Below are positions 46,231 through 53,607 of a stretch of 64,000 nucleotides of DNA, piece after piece. Numbering within the stretch: position 1 is the stretch's first letter; every line of letters begins with the position of its first letter. The notes beneath the pieces are model-generated. The model saw nothing but the letters and a program-made list of their open reading frames with translations, ran no database searches and was not told where the DNA came from. The stretch is taken from NCBI RefSeq assembly GCF_001570545.1, contig NZ_BBXD01000028.1, forward strand, positions 1 through 64,000, read 5' to 3'. The DNA comes from Herbidospora mongoliensis (lineage in GTDB: Bacteria > Actinomycetota > Actinomycetes > Streptosporangiales > Streptosporangiaceae). The translations under genes were made by a program, and so were the position numbers.

Positions 46231-47586
46231 CTAGAGCTTCTGGTGCAGCGAGAGCCATGACAGGCCGTCGCTCGGGCCGTCGGGGCGCCAGGCGATCGGC
46301 ATCTGGACCAGGACCGACAGTCCCCGCCCCGGCGACGGCTCGATCTCGACCGTGCCGCCGTGCAGGACCACCTGCTGGTGGATCAACGTCAGGCCGAGGC
46401 CCGTGCCGGGGCTGCCGGCTCGGCGGCTGAAGCGGTTGAAGGCCTCCTGGTGCAGCTCGCGGGGCATGCCAGGGCCGTCGTCCGCTACGCGCAGCAGGGC
46501 CACGGTGCCTTCCACACGGACCGTCAGGTCGACGCGGACGGTGCCCTGTGGGCTGACGCCGTGGACGGCCGCGTTCTCCAGGAGGTTGTCGACGATCATG
46601 CGCAGGCCATCGGGCCAGCCTCTGACCATGGCCGAGTCGGGCAGGTGGGCGGCGAACCTGGCGTGGCGGTGCCTTCGGGTCGCCTCCTGTACGGCCACCT
46701 CGCTCACCCCCGCCAGGTCGACGTCCTTCAGCGAGTCGGGTTCCATCAGTTCGCCCCGGGCCAGCTGGCGGAGCATCGTGATGAGACGTTCTACCCGGGC
46801 CTGTTCCACGGCCAGGTCGCGGATGACGCCGACGCGTTCCTCGGGCGGCAGGTTCGGGTAGCCGAGCAAGGTGATGTTGCCGCCCATGCTCGTCAGCGGG
46901 GTGCGCAGTTCGTGGGCCGCGGTGGCGGCGAAGGCGCGGGCGGTCTCCAGTGCCTCGGCGGTGCGGTGGACGGCCTCGTCGCGGCGGTCGAGCAGGCCGT
47001 TGACCAGACCGGCGAGTTCGTCGATCTCGCGGGCGCGGGTCTTGCGGGTCAGCCGCCCGTTGCCGGCTCTTATGGCCCTGGTCAGGCGGGCGAGCGGGCG
47101 GAGCGCGAACCGGCCGAGGGCCAGACCCGCGACCGCCCCCACGGCCAGTGCGATCAGGGTGGCGATCAGGAGCTGGTCGTACAGATCACTGATTTGGGCG
47201 TCGAGTGGCCGCTGCTGTTCGAAGACCCACAGACGGCCCCGGCGGCCGAGGTCGGTGCTGACGTAACGCCAGGTCCCGGAGGTCGCGGGGACGGTCGAGG
47301 GGGTCGGCAGTTCCGGTGGGACGGCGCCGATGGTCAGCGGCTGGCCGCGGACGGGATCGACGTAGACGCCCTCGGCCGTCTCGCCCTCCGCCGGGCGGAT
47401 GCGGACCGGGCGCTGCGCGTAGTTCACGGCGAGCGGGGTGAGCGACTGGAGCCGCTGGGTCAGGCGCTGGTCGCGGGCGGTGTACAGGTCTTCCACAGAC
47501 AGGTGGACGATCAGCAGGCCCGCCCCGCCGACCAGCAGCGGGACCAGCAGAGCCACGCACAGCGCGAACCTGGTCGACAGTTTCAT
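46231..47586 (-). CDS. OmpR-partner sensor histidine kinase
   Basis: A 451-residue kinase with two membrane segments (8-30 and about 135-160) flanking an outside sensor loop, a HAMP-like stretch, then the phospho-acceptor AAHELRTPLTSM and an ATP-binding domain (DNLLENAAVHG, DDGPGMP, GTGLGLTL). Translation is coupled to the response regulator by a 4-base overlap (47583-47586). It lies beside the membrane Ser/Thr kinase, hinting at envelope sensing. Confidence 0.93.
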   Translation of the reverse strand: MKLSTRFALCVALLVPLLVGGAGLLIVHLSVEDLYTARDQRLTQRLQSLTPLAVNYAQRPVRIRPAEGETAEGVYVDPVRGQPLTIGAVPPELPTPSTVPATSGTWRYVSTDLGRRGRLWVFEQQRPLDAQISDLYDQLLIATLIALAVGAVAGLALGRFALRPLARLTRAIRAGNGRLTRKTRAREIDELAGLVNGLLDRRDEAVHRTAEALETARAFAATAAHELRTPLTSMGGNITLLGYPNLPPEERVGVIRDLAVEQARVERLITMLRQLARGELMEPDSLKDVDLAGVSEVAVQEATRRHRHARFAAHLPDSAMVRGWPDGLRMIVDNLLENAAVHGVSPQGTVRVDLTVRVEGTVALLRVADDGPGMPRELHQEAFNRFSRRAGSPGTGLGLTLIHQQVVLHGGTVEIEPSPGRGLSVLVQMPIAWRPDGPSDGLSWLSLHQKL

Positions 47587-48263
47587 GACCTGACCCGGAG
47601 GACGTATCCCACGCCCCGGACCGTCTCCAGGATTCTCGGCTCGCCCTCGGCCTCGAGTTTGCGGCGCAGGTAGCCGATGAAGGTCTCGACGGCGTTGGCG
47701 GTGACCGCGAAGTCGTAACCCCAGACTCTTTCGAGCAGGACCTCACGGGACAGCACGATGCCGTTGTTCCTGGCCAGCACCTCCAGCAGGTCGAACTCCC
47801 GCCGGGTGAGGGACAACTGCCGGCCCCGGTAGACGGCGTCGCGTCCGTCGGTGTCGAGGACCAGGTCGCCGACCCTGACGCCCGAACCCACGGTCGTCGC
47901 GCCCGACCGGCGCAGCAGCGCGCGCAGCCGCAGCGCCAGTTCGGTGAGGTCGAACGGCTTGACCATGTAGTCGTCGGCGCCGGCGGTGAGACCGGCGACC
48001 CGGTCGGCGACCTCGTCGAGCGCCGACAGCATCAGGATCGGGACTTCCGAACCCCGCCGGCGCAGTTCGGCGCACACCTCGATGCCCGTCACGCCCGGCA
48101 TCGAGACGTCCAGGACGATCGCGTCGACTCGATCGGCGATCTCCAGCGCGGCGTGGCCGCCGTCGGCCGCCTCCACGGAGAAACCTTCCAGCGTGAGCCC
48201 CCGCCGGAGCACCCGAAGGATGGCCGGGTCGTCGTCGACGGCCAGGATCCGGTGTGCGCCCAT
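47583..48263 (-). CDS. OmpR-family response regulator
   Basis: A 226-residue regulator. Receiver domain with DDD at 11-13, phospho-acceptor Asp in AIVLDVSMPG and Lys in YMVKPF. The C-terminal winged helix has LTRREFDLLEVLARNNGIVLSREVLLERVWGYDF and RRKLEAEGEPRILETVRGVGYVL. First gene of the pair; its targets may include the nearby secreted-protein genes, but no repeat sites were recognised. Confidence 0.94.
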   Translation of the reverse strand: MGAHRILAVDDDPAILRVLRRGLTLEGFSVEAADGGHAALEIADRVDAIVLDVSMPGVTGIEVCAELRRRGSEVPILMLSALDEVADRVAGLTAGADDYMVKPFDLTELALRLRALLRRSGATTVGSGVRVGDLVLDTDGRDAVYRGRQLSLTRREFDLLEVLARNNGIVLSREVLLERVWGYDFAVTANAVETFIGYLRRKLEAEGEPRILETVRGVGYVLRVRS

Positions 48264-48305
48264 CTGCTTACCTCCTCCGACCGATATGTGGCCGGACCTG
48301 GCAGT

Positions 48306-48836
48306 TTAGGCCTTGCGGTTGACCGTGAAGGGGATCGAGGCCGGGTGCGCCTTCGTCTTGCCCAGGTAGACCTTGCCCAGCGGGAGGGTCTTGGTGTTGA
48401 TGGTCAGGGCGGAGACGGTCAGGCTGTCGGCGCAGGAGGTGCGGAACGAGAAGCCGTCGATCAGGCCGTGGTTGACGACCTTGAACGAGATGCTGAGCTT
48501 GTCGGCGGACAGCACGACAGAGTCCTGCTTCTCCTCGAGCTTGACCCACTTGAAGTCGCGGATCGGGGTGTTCGAGGTGATCGTGCCGGTGTACGTCGTG
48601 GCCTTGCGCGGCTTCTTCTGGGTGATGCGCAGGTGGAAGCCGTTCTTGTCGTGCCAGAAGTAGTTGCCGGCCCGCGCCCCGGGGGTGAGACCCTTGGGCT
48701 TGCCCTGCACCTGGCCGATCCACGGCGCCTTCTCGCACGGGTTGGCGTCGGTCGCGGACGCCGGAGCGACGCCGACCAGGGTGGCGCCGGCCAGAGCCGC
48801 GCCGAGCAGAGCGGGAACGAGGGTGCTACGCCGCAT
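48306..48836 (-). CDS. Secreted hypothetical protein
   Basis: A 176-residue exported protein. The signal peptide ends near residue 26 (GVAPASATDA). The mature part is Lys-rich and beta-rich (FHLRITQKKPRKATTYTGTI, LTINTKTLPLGKVYL) with two cysteines (NPCEK, TSCAD) that can form a disulfide. I do not recognise the family. It is 42 bases upstream of the OmpR-type regulator gene in the same direction. Confidence 0.7.
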   Translation of the reverse strand: MRRSTLVPALLGAALAGATLVGVAPASATDANPCEKAPWIGQVQGKPKGLTPGARAGNYFWHDKNGFHLRITQKKPRKATTYTGTITSNTPIRDFKWVKLEEKQDSVVLSADKLSISFKVVNHGLIDGFSFRTSCADSLTVSALTINTKTLPLGKVYLGKTKAHPASIPFTVNRKA

Positions 48837-48962
48837 GGGAGGGATTCCCTTTCGTGTGACCGGATGTTGCGCTCGGGACGATAGGGATCCTTCTTGGCAA
48901 GAACCTGAGATTTCAGTGGAAGAGGGAGTTCTTCGCGGTCGGCTCCGCGTCGCACCAGCCCA

Positions 48963-48996
48963 GCCCGCCGTAGATCGCACGAGACCTGCGGCGGGC
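48963..48996 (-). terminator. Hairpin after zinc-peptidase-like paralogue 1
   Basis: GCCCGCCG and CGGCGGGC form an 8-base stem with an 18-base loop, 21 bases after the minus-strand stop at 49017. It is placed as a terminator between that gene and the secreted protein gene downstream. Confidence 0.35.
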
Positions 48997-49016
48997 CTTT
49001 CACTTGGGTACGAAGG

Positions 49017-49787
49017 TCAGGCGACCTGCGAGTTCGCGACCGTCCAGGTGTTGCAGTTCTTGGGGTCGCGCGAGTTGAAACCGCGGTTCATCCAGTACGC
49101 GATGCTCTTCGCCGTCCCCAGGGAACTGCTCGCCTCCCGTCCCTTCGCCCAGATGACGAACTTCCAGTCGGTCATGCTGCGGGGCATCGTCTTGTAGACG
49201 CTGCCGGTGAAGGCGCCGCTGAGACAGAGCCGCTGCAGCGCGCCGCGGCGGGTCAGGTCCTTGGCGCTTGCCTCGTCCAGGCCGGGAGCGGCCGCGCCGA
49301 CCGCCTTGGTGATCCCGGTGAGGACCTGGACGTGGTAGCCGTAGAGGCCGGCCATGCTGGTGAAGATGTACAGGTCGTCCGGCTTCTGGCTGAGGATCCG
49401 CCGGTCGAGGGCGAACACGATCGTCCCGTTCTTCTCGCAGTAATTGTAGATCCAGTTCCATTGCCACTTCCGGCCGCAGTACTGAGCGGGGTTCCGGGTG
49501 AGCAGCGAGAGCTTGGGCTTCTTGTAGGTGACGCCCGCCTTGGCGAGCTGCTTGGACCAGACGCGGTCGAGGCACCCCGCCACGAAGGTGAGGTAGGCCT
49601 TGGCGGTCGGCACGTGGTCGGGCCGGGATATGGGTTTCTCCGCACAGGAGGAGCGGGGGATCGTTCCACTCGTGTAGAGGACGTTGCCGGTGAGCTGGGG
49701 GTCGTCGACAGGGTCGGCGTACGCGGGCGTGCTGAGCCCACCGAGGGCGACTGTCACGACCAGCGCGGAGATCAGAATTCGTCGCAC
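49017..49787 (-). CDS. Secreted YpfJ-type zinc-peptidase-like protein, inactive (paralogue 1)
   Basis: A 256-residue exported protein; signal peptide 1-24 (STPAYADP). The order matches the YpfJ/PF04228-type peptidase family: VWSKQLAKAGVTYKKPKL, a NYCEKNGTIVF segment, GYHVQVLTGI, LCLSGAFTGSV and YWMNRGFNSRDPKNCNTW at the end. The family metal site HExGHHVQ reads AGLYGYHVQ here, so the first His, Glu and second His are gone; the third ligand (family ELQADC) reads ALQRLC. It should keep the fold but not the activity. GTG start. Most divergent of the three tandem copies. Confidence 0.8.
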   Translation of the reverse strand: MRRILISALVVTVALGGLSTPAYADPVDDPQLTGNVLYTSGTIPRSSCAEKPISRPDHVPTAKAYLTFVAGCLDRVWSKQLAKAGVTYKKPKLSLLTRNPAQYCGRKWQWNWIYNYCEKNGTIVFALDRRILSQKPDDLYIFTSMAGLYGYHVQVLTGITKAVGAAAPGLDEASAKDLTRRGALQRLCLSGAFTGSVYKTMPRSMTDWKFVIWAKGREASSSLGTAKSIAYWMNRGFNSRDPKNCNTWTVANSQVA

Positions 49788-49843
49788 AAGTCCAAGATCG
49801 TGACGGCCCGCCGAAGATCACACAAGACCTTTTCTTACGAAGA

Positions 49844-50605
49844 TCAGGCGACCACTGAATTCGAAGCCGACCAGGTGTCGCAGTATTTGGGATTGCGCGT
49901 GTTGAAGCCGCGGTTCATCCAGTGCGCGATGTTCTCGGCGGTGCCCGCCGTCTCGCCTTCGAGCGCCGTCCACTCGCCCACGAGGTATTTCCACTCGGAC
50001 GACCTGCGCGGCATCGACCGGAAGACACTCCCCGTGAAGGCCCCGGTGAGACAGAACGTCTGGAGGAAAAGGCGGCGGAGGACCTCGTCCTGCGCGGGGT
50101 CACCGTCTTCCGGCCACGCCCTGTAAAGAGCCTTCTGGATGCCGGTGAGGTACTGCACGTGCTCGCCATATCTGCTGGAGACCGCGGTCCAGAGCCACAG
50201 GTCGTCGGGATCGACGTTGAGCAGGGTCCGGCCGAGGACGAAAAGGATCTCCCTGTCGTCCTCGCAGTAGTCGTCGTAGGCGCCCTTCTCCCACGTCAGC
50301 CCGCAGTAGCGCGCCGGGTTCTTCGTGAGCAGCCTGAGCTTGGGCTTGGTGAACCTGACGCCCGCCTTGGCGAGCTGCTTGGACCAGACGCGGTCGAGAC
50401 ACCCCACCAGGAAGGTGACGTAGGCCTTGGCGGCCTTCACGTCGTTGCGCCGTTCGATCGGCTTCTCGGCGCAGGTCGAACGGGGAATCACGCCACTCTT
50501 GTAGAGGGCGTTCCTGGTGAGCTTGGGGTCAGCGGAGGGATCGGCATGGGCGGGAGTGGCCGCCACCAGGGATAAGACCAGGGCGGGGATCAGAATGCGT
50601 CGCAC
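49844..50605 (-). CDS. Secreted YpfJ-type zinc-peptidase-like protein, inactive (paralogue 2)
   Basis: A 253-residue exported protein; signal peptide to about residue 21 (ATPAHADP). The same order of family segments is present: VWSKQLAKAGVRFTKPKL, YCEDDREILFV, YGEHVQYLTGI, FCLTGAFTGSV and MNRGFNTRNPKYCDTW. The metal site HExGHHVQ reads SSRYGEHVQ and ELQADC reads FLQTFC, so ligands are lost. GTG start at 50605, supported by alignment of the signal peptide with paralogues 1 and 3. The 3' end is nearly identical in DNA to paralogue 3. Confidence 0.8.
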   Translation of the reverse strand: MRRILIPALVLSLVAATPAHADPSADPKLTRNALYKSGVIPRSTCAEKPIERRNDVKAAKAYVTFLVGCLDRVWSKQLAKAGVRFTKPKLRLLTKNPARYCGLTWEKGAYDDYCEDDREILFVLGRTLLNVDPDDLWLWTAVSSRYGEHVQYLTGIQKALYRAWPEDGDPAQDEVLRRLFLQTFCLTGAFTGSVFRSMPRRSSEWKYLVGEWTALEGETAGTAENIAHWMNRGFNTRNPKYCDTWSASNSVVA

Positions 50606-50623
50606 AAGATCTACATCGTGCCG

Positions 50624-50661
50624 GAAAGGGCCCATGGCGGAAACGCGCCACGGGCCCTTTC
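50624..50661 (-). terminator. Hairpin between paralogues 3 and 2
   Basis: GAAAGGGCCC and GGGCCCTTTC flank a partly paired centre (ATGGCG/CGCCA), giving a long stem just after the minus-strand stop of paralogue 3 (50674) and 19 bases before the start of paralogue 2. This suggests each paralogue is its own unit. Confidence 0.55.
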
Positions 50662-50673
50662 GCGGGTACGAGG

Positions 50674-51447
50674 TCACGCCACCAGCGAGTTCGAGGCAGT
50701 CCAGGTGTTGCAGTATTTGGGATTGCGCGTGTTGAAGCCGCGGTTCATCCAATACGCGATGCTCTTGGCGCTGCCGAGGATGTCACCGCCGCCGTATTTG
50801 GCGTGCTCCTTGACGATGAACGTCCACTCGGACGCCTTGCGCGGCATCGACTTGTAGACGCTGCCGGTGAACGCACCGGTGAGACAGTTCGCCTGCAGGA
50901 AGATGCGGCGGAGGGTCTCCTCGAAGCCGGGGTCGCTCTCCTCCGGCATGACGCTGTAGGAGGCCGCCTCGATTCCGGCGAGATACTGCACGTGCTCGGA
51001 GTATCGGTCGGCGACCGAGGTCCAGATCCACAGGTCACTGGGGCCGAGGTTGAGAACGGTCCGGTCGAGGACGACGAGGATCTCCCTGGTGTCCTCGCAG
51101 TAGTCGGCGAACTCGTCCTTCGACCACTTGAACCCGCAGTACCTGGCCGGGTCCTTGGTGACCAGCTTGAGCTTCGGCTTCTTGAACCTGATGCCCGCCT
51201 TGGCGAGCTGCTTGGACCAGACCTTGTCGAGACACCCCGCCAGGAAGGTGACGTAGGTCTTCGCGGTCGGGGCGTGGTTGCGCCGTTTGATCGGCTTCTC
51301 GGCGCAGGTCGAGCGGGGGATCGTTCCACTCGAATAAAGGACGTTCTTGGCGAGCTTGGGTTCTTTGACGGGGTCGGCGTGGGCGGGGGTCGCGAGACCC
51401 GCGAGGGCGACCGTTAAGACCAGGCCGGGGATGAGGGTTCGTCTCAC
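50674..51447 (-). CDS. Secreted YpfJ-type zinc-peptidase-like protein, inactive (paralogue 3)
   Basis: A 257-residue exported protein; signal peptide to about residue 24 (ATPAHADP). Family segments: VWSKQLAKAGIRFKKPKL, YCEDTREILVV, YSEHVQYLAGI, ANCLTGAFTGSVYKSM and MNRGFNTRNPKYCNTW. The metal site HExGHHVQ reads ADRYSEHVQ and ELQADC reads FLQANC, so all three zinc ligands are replaced. Six or more cysteines are conserved in the three copies, as expected for an outside protein. GTG start. Confidence 0.8.
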   Translation of the reverse strand: MRRTLIPGLVLTVALAGLATPAHADPVKEPKLAKNVLYSSGTIPRSTCAEKPIKRRNHAPTAKTYVTFLAGCLDKVWSKQLAKAGIRFKKPKLKLVTKDPARYCGFKWSKDEFADYCEDTREILVVLDRTVLNLGPSDLWIWTSVADRYSEHVQYLAGIEAASYSVMPEESDPGFEETLRRIFLQANCLTGAFTGSVYKSMPRKASEWTFIVKEHAKYGGGDILGSAKSIAYWMNRGFNTRNPKYCNTWTASNSLVA

Positions 51448-51492
51448 AAGTTCACATAGTGCCAGATATGGGCGTAAACCCCATCAGTCACG

Positions 51493-51526
51493 AAGGACCC
51501 GTGGCACAAATGGGCCACGGATCCTT
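51493..51526. terminator. Hairpin upstream of paralogue 3
   Basis: AAGGACCCGTGGC and GCCACGGATCCTT pair with one mismatch around an 8-base loop; a TTTT run follows on the plus strand. It lies between the start of paralogue 3 and the decayed CBM gene, and may end transcription from either side. Confidence 0.4.
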
Positions 51527-51542
51527 TTCTCCTCGGTACGGA

Positions 51543-51775
51543 TCAGGGACTGGTGCAGGTCAGAGCAGGTGCGGCGGCCGCACCGTTGACGGTGAAACCG
51601 AACGTGGTGCTCGCGTCGGCGGCGAGGTTGCCGTTGTAGTTCTCGTTCTTCACGATGACGTTCTGACCGCTGCCGGAACGCACACCGTCCCACAGCAGGA
51701 GATGTTGTCGCCCGCGCCGAGCGCCTTGTAGACCTCCGCCCCGGCCAGGGCCGCGACACTGGCAGAACGTAGGTG
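51543..51775 (-). pseudogene. Remnant of a secreted carbohydrate-active enzyme with a CBM2-type tail
   Basis: The last part in one frame, GQNVIVKNENYNGNLAADA then STTFGFTVNG and a final TCTSP with stop at 51543, is the end of a CBM2 cellulose-binding module. Just upstream, a different frame reads AALAGAEVYKALGAGDNIS, like the end of a glucuronoyl-esterase (CE15)-type catalytic domain. The two are out of frame and the rest of the enzyme is missing, so this is a deleted and frameshifted gene. The CBM2 call is firm; the CE15 call is tentative. Confidence 0.6.
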
Positions 51776-51832
51776 AAATCATCAGCCCCGACGAGCTTCA
51801 GGCAGAAAATTCTCGACGTTTAAGATCGTTGG

Positions 51833-52393
51833 ATGTACTGGGACCCCCTGCCTGAAGCGCTCGAACGGATCGCGGTCGACGATTACATGCCCCATCTCCT
51901 CGGCGGTAGGGACCACTTCCTCGGCAAGTGGGAGGAACGTAACCGGCTCAATGTGCCCGGCCCGTTCTACGGAGCCGAGACCGACACCTGTTTGTGCGGA
52001 CCAGTCGTGGCACCACGCCACGTGTTGTGTGACGACGAGGGGCAGGAGTTCGTCTACCGGCAACCGGGCAGCGCCGACCAGGTCCAAGCGGTTCTCGACG
52101 CGGCCTGGTCGGACCCGATCGCCGGCTACGCCCGCGACGGGGATGAGCACTGGACACCCGAGTCGGTGCGGGAGTGGTGGGCCCGGCGTTCTCAGGTTCA
52201 GGAGCTCGCCGGACGGCTCGCGGAGACGTACGGGAACAGCGACTGGGATTGGGAACGGGAGCAGGTGCCCGCCTGGCGGGACTTCGCGGCGTCGATCTCC
52301 GGTGGAGAGCTGGAAGGCTACCTCCGGGACTATCTGTTCTGGCTGGCCGAACGGCGACAGCCCCGGGAAGGCGAGCCTCTGCCTGAGCTGTGA
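51833..52393 (+). CDS. Conserved hypothetical protein (186 residues)
   Basis: A soluble, acidic, Trp-rich protein starting MYWDPLPEALERIAVDDYMP. Segments such as FYGAETDTCLCGPVVAPRHVL and YRQPGSADQVQAVLDAA look well-conserved in style and the codon use is normal. I recall similar proteins in other actinomycetes without known function. No clear domain. It stands alone with the next hypothetical gene 75 bases downstream. Confidence 0.65.
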   Translation: MYWDPLPEALERIAVDDYMPHLLGGRDHFLGKWEERNRLNVPGPFYGAETDTCLCGPVVAPRHVLCDDEGQEFVYRQPGSADQVQAVLDAAWSDPIAGYARDGDEHWTPESVREWWARRSQVQELAGRLAETYGNSDWDWEREQVPAWRDFAASISGGELEGYLRDYLFWLAERRQPREGEPLPEL

Positions 52394-52468
52394 CGGTCAG
52401 GCGACGTTCTGGAGCTGGAGCCGCCGGGCCATTCCCCCGTCGGACGGTCATGTCGTGCTGAGGTGATC

Positions 52469-52816
52469 ATGGAAGAAGCTCACGGAAACTACTCCATGCT
52501 GCGAGCCAGCGTTCAGCAGCTGGCCTGGATAGCGGACGAGCAGATCACCTGGCTGAACCGGCAGCTGCCGGTCGACGAACTCGCTCTCGACTACGAGAAC
52601 TTCTACGGCGCGGCCTGGTGGTCACGTGACGAGGGCTGGATCTCCGCCGAACTCGACGCCGTCCTCGCCGCCATCGACCGCCTGCTGGACAACCTCACCG
52701 ACGAGGGCGAAGACGCCTGGACCGAAGAGGCCCTGAAAACGAATCCCGGCTGGGCCAGAACCCGGGAGCTCGCCCGGCAGGCGCTCGCCCTCATGCCCAT
52801 ACGCGATCGGCCGTGA
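52469..52816 (+). CDS. Hypothetical protein (115 residues)
   Basis: A small helical, acidic, Trp-rich protein (LRASVQQLAWIADEQITWLNRQL, WISAELDAVLAAIDRLLDNL). A GTG two codons upstream (52463) is an alternative start. I do not recognise the family. It follows another small hypothetical gene in the same direction. Confidence 0.6.
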   Translation: MEEAHGNYSMLRASVQQLAWIADEQITWLNRQLPVDELALDYENFYGAAWWSRDEGWISAELDAVLAAIDRLLDNLTDEGEDAWTEEALKTNPGWARTRELARQALALMPIRDRP

Positions 52817-52821
52817 CGCCG

Positions 52822-53574
52822 TCACGCTGCGCGGATCATCTTGAGCAGCGTCTCGTGTGTGTCCCGGTCGGCTGAGACCAGCAGTCCCTCCCCCGTCTCG
52901 AACGGCTCGCCGTTGAGGCTTGTCACCACGCACCCGGCGGCGCGGCACACCGCCAGACCGGCCGCGAAATGCACGCTGTCCCGCTTGTCCCCGTCGCTCA
53001 GATACGCCGCTCGCCGCCCGGCCGCCACCCACGCCAACGCCAACGTGGTCGACAGGACCCGGGGGCCGAAGCGCTCGCCGAAGCCTGGCGCCGTGAACAC
53101 GCCCAGCAGGCCGGCGAAGGGCGGATCCATGTTCAGGTCGACCAGCTTGGAGTCCGGTGACGGCGTGAGCGGGTCGCCCCCCAGGTAAGCCCGCGCACCA
53201 TCAGTCCAGAAGACCTCGCCGCTGATCGGGTCGGCCGCTGCGGCGGCCACGTCCTGGCCGTGAGAGCGCAGGGCCACGTTGACGGCGATCAGCGGGGTCT
53301 GGGCGGCGAAGTTCAGGGTTCCGCACAGGGGGTCGACCAGCCAGACCCGGTCCGACGAGCCGATCAGGCCGCCTTCCTCACCCAGGAAGGCGTCGTCGGG
53401 GCGGTGGTCGCGGATGACGTCCAGGATGGCCTGTTCCGCTTCCAGGTCGGCCACTGTCGCGAAGTCGACGGAGGATTTGTCGTATCTGGGCACTGGCTTG
53501 CCGTAGTAGGAGCGGACCACGGCGGCGCCGGCCTCTGCGGCGGTGACGGCGACTTCTGCATCGGAGAGGGTCAT
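52822..53574 (-). CDS. Inositol-monophosphatase-family protein
   Basis: A 250-residue protein of the IMPase fold. LGEEGG (metal-binding Glu pair) is present, and the second motif WLVDPLCGTLNFA matches WxVDPLDGTxNF except that the central Asp is Cys. The C-terminal motif (family WDxAA) reads DSVHFAAGLAV. The Cys for Asp change would affect metal binding or alter substrate preference; I recall a small actinobacterial group with the same change, so it may be a true subfamily. Convergent with the preceding small gene. Confidence 0.85.
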   Translation of the reverse strand: MTLSDAEVAVTAAEAGAAVVRSYYGKPVPRYDKSSVDFATVADLEAEQAILDVIRDHRPDDAFLGEEGGLIGSSDRVWLVDPLCGTLNFAAQTPLIAVNVALRSHGQDVAAAAADPISGEVFWTDGARAYLGGDPLTPSPDSKLVDLNMDPPFAGLLGVFTAPGFGERFGPRVLSTTLALAWVAAGRRAAYLSDGDKRDSVHFAAGLAVCRAAGCVVTSLNGEPFETGEGLLVSADRDTHETLLKMIRAA

Positions 53575-53607
53575 GAGTCCATGATGATCGGCGCGTAATG
53601 TGACGTC

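Larger units (their letters stand above)
49017..51447 (-). repeat. Tandem triplication of a secreted-protein gene
   Basis: Three genes of 256, 253 and 257 residues in the same direction, with 50-70-base gaps, encode homologous proteins from signal peptide to C-terminus. Copies 2 and 3 share a long identical DNA stretch near their 3' ends (about 49880-49925 and 50715-50760), copy 1 less. Gene duplication in place is the simple explanation, with copy 1 oldest. Confidence 0.85.

Noticed and set aside
48264-51542. Repeats near the 3' ends of the secreted-protein genes as a CRISPR or integron-like array
   Set aside because: The repeated DNA is coding sequence of paralogous genes; there are no short, evenly spaced repeats or spacers.
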